9,289 bases of DNA from Actinomycetota bacterium. Its GTDB lineage: Bacteria > Actinomycetota > Acidimicrobiia > Acidimicrobiales > Palsa-688. The notes beneath the pieces were generated by a model. The model worked only from the letters and a program-made list of their open reading frames with translations. It had not been told where the DNA came from and made no database searches. This document shows positions 7,210-9,289 of the stretch, piece by piece. The stretch lies in contig JAMDDF010000056.1 in the NCBI GenBank assembly GCA_023489205.1, positions 1-9,289 of the forward strand. The letters are read 5' to 3'. Position numbers and translations under genes: made by a program. How positions within the stretch are numbered: position 1 is the first letter of the stretch; each line of letters begins with the position of its first letter.

Positions 7210-7805
7210 CCGACGACCGTCTCCTTCCCTGCGTGGAGTCTCGGATCGAGTCCCACCCGGTCACGGCGGACAGAGCGGACGACCTCGTCCAGTTCTCCGA
7301 GCAACATGGCAAGTTCCGTTACTGCTCCTGCATGCGCTGGCGGATGACGAGCACGGAGTACAAGCGTTCCACCAAGGAGACCCGAGTAGCCACCCTCGAA
7401 TACCTGGTTAGGCATGGCGCACCGGTAGGAGTCCTGGCCTACCTGGGCGGTGAACCAGTCGGCTGGTGCTCCATCGCCCCTCGCGAGACGTACGGAGCCC
7501 TGGAGCGCTTTCGGGCACTGCCCAGGATTGATGACCAGCCGGTGTGGTCAGTGGTCTGCTTCTTCGTTGACCGCCGGGTCCGCAAGGCAGGCGTGACGCG
7601 CGTTCTCTTGCGGGCGGCCGTCGAGTATGCCCAGTCACGAGGCGCCCAAGTAGTCGAGGGCTACCCGGTCGAGCCTGGTCCTCGCCTCTACACCTACATG
7701 GGGTCGCCGTCGACGTTTCGAGAAGCAGGGTTCACCGACGTCACCCCTCCTGGCCAAGCCAGGAGGGTTATGCGCCTCCCTGGCCCCGAGGAAACGACGC
7801 GATGA
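7206..7805 (+). CDS. GNAT-family N-acetyltransferase carried in the transposition operon
   Basis: GNAT enzymes move an acetyl group from acetyl-CoA to an amine; the acceptor cannot be read here. The 199-residue product has the expected order: a Cys/Trp motif C40-S-C42-x-x-W45, strand [20 protein letters not shown] at 74-93, core strand WSVVCFFV (114-121), the CoA-pyrophosphate loop R124[11 protein letters not shown], the next strand AQVVEGYPV (147-155) and a FREAGF turn (171-176). CxC..W plus PVWSVxCFFV plus VVEGYPV recalls a common actinobacterial GNAT group of unknown substrate. The loop has RKAGVT where R/QxxGxG/A is standard, so the last small residue is Thr. The start overlaps the tnpA stop by four bases and has no evident ribosome site, so it depends on translational coupling. 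Cargo for stress or antibiotic modification is possible but unproven. Confidence 0.9.
   Translation: MTDDRLLPCVESRIESHPVTADRADDLVQFSEQHGKFRYCSCMRWRMTSTEYKRSTKETRVATLEYLVRHGAPVGVLAYLGGEPVGWCSIAPRETYGALERFRALPRIDDQPVWSVVCFFVDRRVRKAGVTRVLLRAAVEYAQSRGAQVVEGYPVEPGPRLYTYMGSPSTFREAGFTDVTPPGQARRVMRLPGPEETTR
7745..7767 (+). promoter_or_regulatory. perfect 10-bp hairpin just before tnpI
   Basis: CCCTCCTGGC (7745-7754) pairs completely with GCCAGGAGGG (7758-7767) around a CAA loop, inside the last codons of the GNAT gene. It ends 20 bases before the GAGGAA ribosome site (7788-7793) of the recombinase gene. There is no T-run, so a terminator is unlikely. It could tune translation or mRNA stability of tnpI, or be a DNA binding dyad. 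Confidence 0.5.
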
Positions 7806-8542
7806 CCGCGTCGAGCGACCAGGCCAGCAGTCTCACCCAGCCAAGGCGGACCCCGGCCAGGCAGAAGGCCCGTCAGCTCGCCAAGCACCTCCGAGCGGAG
7901 CGGCCCGACTACATCTACCTCAAGGAGGTGTTCCGCCACCTGCGCGCCGAGCTCGACGTGGAAGTCCAACGCGAAGCCAAGCGCCTGCCCTACGTGCCCA
8001 CCGAGGACGAGATCCGCCGCTACTACCAGACCGTGTGGACCGAGCGCCGCGGCAGTGATGTCGTGCTCATCAAGACGCTGCTCTACACCGGGGTTCGTGT
8101 CGCCGAGCTGGTCGCCATCCGCCTCGACGACGTCGACCTCGATGCCTGCCGCATCCGCGTCACCCAGGGCAAGGGCAACAAGGACCGGGTGGTCCCGTTC
8201 CCCACCTCGTTCAAGGAGACCCTCGGCCTGCACATGGACGCCATGCGGCACCGGGGCGCGGTCCACCTCTTCGAGTCCAGCTGGAAGAAGCCCTACAGCA
8301 CCCGCGGCGTGCGGGCCATGTTGACCCGCTACGCCAACCTCGCCGGCATCGCCCACCCCATCTCCCCCCACCGGCTACGTCACTTCCTCTTCACCTGGCT
8401 CAAGACCCAAGGCATCGACGACGCCCTCATCCAGCCCTACAGCGGCCACGCAAGCCGGCAATCCCTCGAGATCTACTCCAGGATCGCTCTCGCCGACGCC
8501 CAACAGAGCTACGACCAGGTCATTGACCGCTTCCCTGTGTAG
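7802..8542 (+). CDS. tnpI: tyrosine recombinase, TnpI-like cointegrate resolvase
   Basis: This is a DNA breaking-rejoining enzyme that in Tn4430-type elements resolves the transposition cointegrate. All catalytic residues of the phage-integrase fold are present: R99 (TGVRVAEL), K124 in GKGNKDR, H190-xx-R193 (SPHRLRHF), H216 (YSGHAS) and the nucleophile Y225 (LEIYSRIA), nine residues after H216 as is usual. At 246 residues it is shorter than XerC/D (~300). The part before the catalytic domain is only ~65 residues (core-binding helices around [18 protein letters not shown]), so it may recognise DNA with a reduced N-terminal domain. ATG 7802 overlaps the GNAT stop (ATGA) and follows GAGGAA by eight bases. 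The stop is next to IRR, so the gene lies within the transposon. The role as resolvase is inferred from family and position. Confidence 0.88.
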   Translation: MTASSDQASSLTQPRRTPARQKARQLAKHLRAERPDYIYLKEVFRHLRAELDVEVQREAKRLPYVPTEDEIRRYYQTVWTERRGSDVVLIKTLLYTGVRVAELVAIRLDDVDLDACRIRVTQGKGNKDRVVPFPTSFKETLGLHMDAMRHRGAVHLFESSWKKPYSTRGVRAMLTRYANLAGIAHPISPHRLRHFLFTWLKTQGIDDALIQPYSGHASRQSLEIYSRIALADAQQSYDQVIDRFPV

Positions 8543-8545
8543 CTG

Positions 8546-8590
8546 ACCCTTCTACCTTGCGGCTGGGGACAGCTTCGGGAGAACTGGGCC
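8546..8590 (-). repeat. right terminal inverted repeat (IRR)
   Basis: Bases 8552-8590 mirror 3128-3166 exactly and 8546-8550 mirror 3168-3172, with a single mismatch at 8551. It starts four bases past the tnpI-like stop codon. The repeat ends sharply at 8590; base 8591 no longer matches base 3127. Confidence 0.92.
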
Positions 8591-8613
8591 CTGTGCGACA
8601 GCGCCGGGGCCTG

Positions 8614-8632
8614 ATAACATCGGTGTTATAGT
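8614..8632 (+). promoter_or_regulatory. higBA promoter with palindromic operator
   Basis: ATAACA (8614-8619) and TGTTAT (8624-8629) form a perfect dyad around TCGG, and the right arm overlaps a -10 box TATAGT (8627-8632). No clear -35 is seen. The -10 places transcription start at about 8639-8641, on the GTG start codon, suggesting a leaderless message. The dyad is the expected type of site for antitoxin autorepression. Confidence 0.6.
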
Positions 8633-8640
8633 GCCGTGCG

Positions 8641-8976
8641 GTGTGGACCTACCGCTACCTGGACGGAGCCGAGGACGAACGGAACGCACTGGTGTCGAGA
8701 GAGAAGGCTGCGCTCATCAACGCCGAGGCCAAGCTGGCAATGTTCGGGCCAGCGCTGCCGTACCCGCACAGCAGCGCTGTAAGGGGCGCCGACCGGCTTC
8801 GGGAGCTTCGTCCTCGCGGCGGGCGCAGCCCGTGGCGAGCGCTGTACCGCCAAGTCGGAGACGAGTTCGTCGTGGCCGCCGTCGGTCCGGAGGCGGAAGT
8901 CGATCCGCGTGGGTTCGCGGCTGCATGCCGCCGGGCGGAGGCTCGGCTGGCCGAGATGGAGGGTCAGAAGAGATGA
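8641..8976 (+). CDS. higB: RelE/ParE-superfamily toxin, HigB (Gp49-like) type
   Basis: HigB toxins are ribosome-dependent mRNA endonucleases held inactive by the partner antitoxin. The 111-residue product has the family core: FGPALPYPHSSAVRGADRLRELRP (about 35-58) followed by RSPWRALYRQVGDEFVVAAV (62-81). That is the L-x-E-L-R-x/R-x-x-Y-R layout of Gp49-like toxins, with basic residues R53, R57, R59, R62 and R66 likely to bind RNA. The C-terminal helix (AACRRAEARLAEME) is also typical. GTG 8641 is the only start: an in-frame TAG lies at 8629-8631. No ribosome site precedes it, matching a leaderless transcript. It overlaps the antitoxin by four bases. Toxin-first order is the HigBA hallmark. 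Calling HigB rather than another RelE-like toxin is inference from order and motif. Confidence 0.82.
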   Translation: MWTYRYLDGAEDERNALVSREKAALINAEAKLAMFGPALPYPHSSAVRGADRLRELRPRGGRSPWRALYRQVGDEFVVAAVGPEAEVDPRGFAAACRRAEARLAEMEGQKR

Positions 8977-9289
8977 GGAAGCTATCGGAGTTGAAGACCG
9001 GGGAAGAACTAGCGGCCGAGGACCGGAGGGACCCAGAGGTCGCTGCAGAGCTGGAGCGCACGGCTGTGGCCAATCAGCTCGCCATCTTGGTCATCCAGTA
9101 CCGAGTGGACCACGGGCTGACCCAGACTGCTCTCGCCCGCCAGCTGGGCATGAAGCAACCTGCTGTCGCCCGCCTGGAGAGTGGCGACCACGAGCCCTCG
9201 CTGGCCACGCTGGCCCGGCTGTCCCGCCAGCTGGGCATCAACCTTCGCCTTGACGTTGCGCCCGACTCCATGGTGCTCATCTCCGCTTG
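8973..9289 (+). CDS. higA: HigA-type XRE antitoxin (3' end beyond window)
   Basis: The frame opens at ATG 8973, overlapping the toxin stop (ATGA), with GGAGGG (8958-8963) nine bases before it, and stays open to the window end: 105 codons without a stop. The first ~45 residues (MRKLSELKTGEEL...) form the helical toxin-binding part. Residues ~48-71 are a Cro/CI-type helix-turn-helix: GLTQTALARQLGMKQPAVARLESG, with the canonical Q51, A54, Q63, V65 and E69 positions, followed by SLATLARLSRQLGI. It should neutralise the toxin by direct binding and repress the operon at the ATAACA/TGTTAT dyad. The length is already close to that of normal HigA proteins, so only a short tail is missing. Residues 95-105 may be that tail. 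Confidence 0.88.
   Translation, partial: MRKLSELKTGEELAAEDRRDPEVAAELERTAVANQLAILVIQYRVDHGLTQTALARQLGMKQPAVARLESGDHEPSLATLARLSRQLGINLRLDVAPDSMVLISA

Larger units (their letters stand above)
3128..8590 (+). mobile_element. Tn3-family transposon with tyrosine recombinase, 5463 bp
   Basis: The element is bounded by 39-bp perfect terminal inverted repeats and encodes a full-length Tn3-family DDE transposase plus a complete tyrosine recombinase. That is the tnpA/tnpI organisation known from Tn4430 and Tn5401 rather than the serine-resolvase type. Gene order is: left repeat, two unknown minus-strand genes, divergent regulatory region, tnpA, GNAT, tnpI-like recombinase, right repeat. The recombinase stop is only three bases from the extended right repeat, so the 3' end is compact. 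Flanking bases are GAGCA on the left and CTGTG on the right, so the 5-bp target duplication usual for the family is missing. It has inserted into an integrase gene. No recognisable resistance gene is carried. All reading frames look intact, so the element may be functional. Confidence 0.9.

Noticed and set aside
7206..7805. Calling the GNAT an aminoglycoside or other antibiotic acetyltransferase
   Set aside because: Only the GNAT fold is visible; no substrate-specific residues of a resistance family can be recognised.
1..9289. CRISPR array, tRNA or rRNA genes
   Set aside because: No regularly spaced repeats of CRISPR size and no tRNA-like or rRNA-like sequence were seen.

Overview
The window looks actinobacterial: GC-rich genes, frequent GTG starts, strong AGGAGG-type ribosome binding sites and ATGA stop/start overlaps. 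Base composition is not uniform. The first ~2.2 kb (secreted-protein genes) is visibly less GC-rich than the rest, which suggests a moderate-GC actinobacterial host carrying a GC-rich mobile block. An acidimicrobial host is one possibility, but the sequence does not settle the species.

Layout. (1) 1-2172, plus strand: the 3' end of a secreted protein gene, then a tight cluster of three exported proteins: a six-cysteine protein, a four-cysteine protein with a Ser/Pro/Ala-rich repeat linker, and a lipoprotein. None has a function I recognise. (2) 2173-2954: no confident gene, but several inverted repeats including a terminator-like hairpin. (3) 2955-3127: the N-terminal ~57 codons of a phage-type tyrosine recombinase, cut off by the next element. 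(4) 3128-8590: a 5463-bp Tn3-family transposon bounded by 39-bp perfect inverted repeats. Inside it, two small unknown genes (3239-3975, minus strand) diverge from a tnpA - GNAT acetyltransferase - tyrosine recombinase (tnpI-like) operon whose genes overlap by 4 bp. The 267-bp divergent intergenic region holds several short palindromes that could be the recombinase core site, operators or both. (5) 8591-9289: a HigBA-type toxin-antitoxin operon (toxin first) with a palindromic operator over its -10 box; the antitoxin runs off the window end.

How the parts work together. TnpA should carry out replicative transposition between the two inverted repeats, and the tyrosine recombinase should resolve the resulting cointegrate. 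The GNAT gene and the divergent pair are cargo; neither can be given a substrate or a function from sequence alone. The element carries no recognisable resistance gene. The transposon lies in an integrase gene whose 3' half is not found on the other side, and the two ends lack a 5-bp target duplication, so the locus was rearranged after or during insertion.

Most notable: the tnpA-GNAT-tnpI translationally coupled order, the unknown ATGA-overlapping cargo pair, a perfect 10-bp hairpin just ahead of tnpI, and an 8-bp-arm palindrome upstream of tnpA that is a candidate recombination core.
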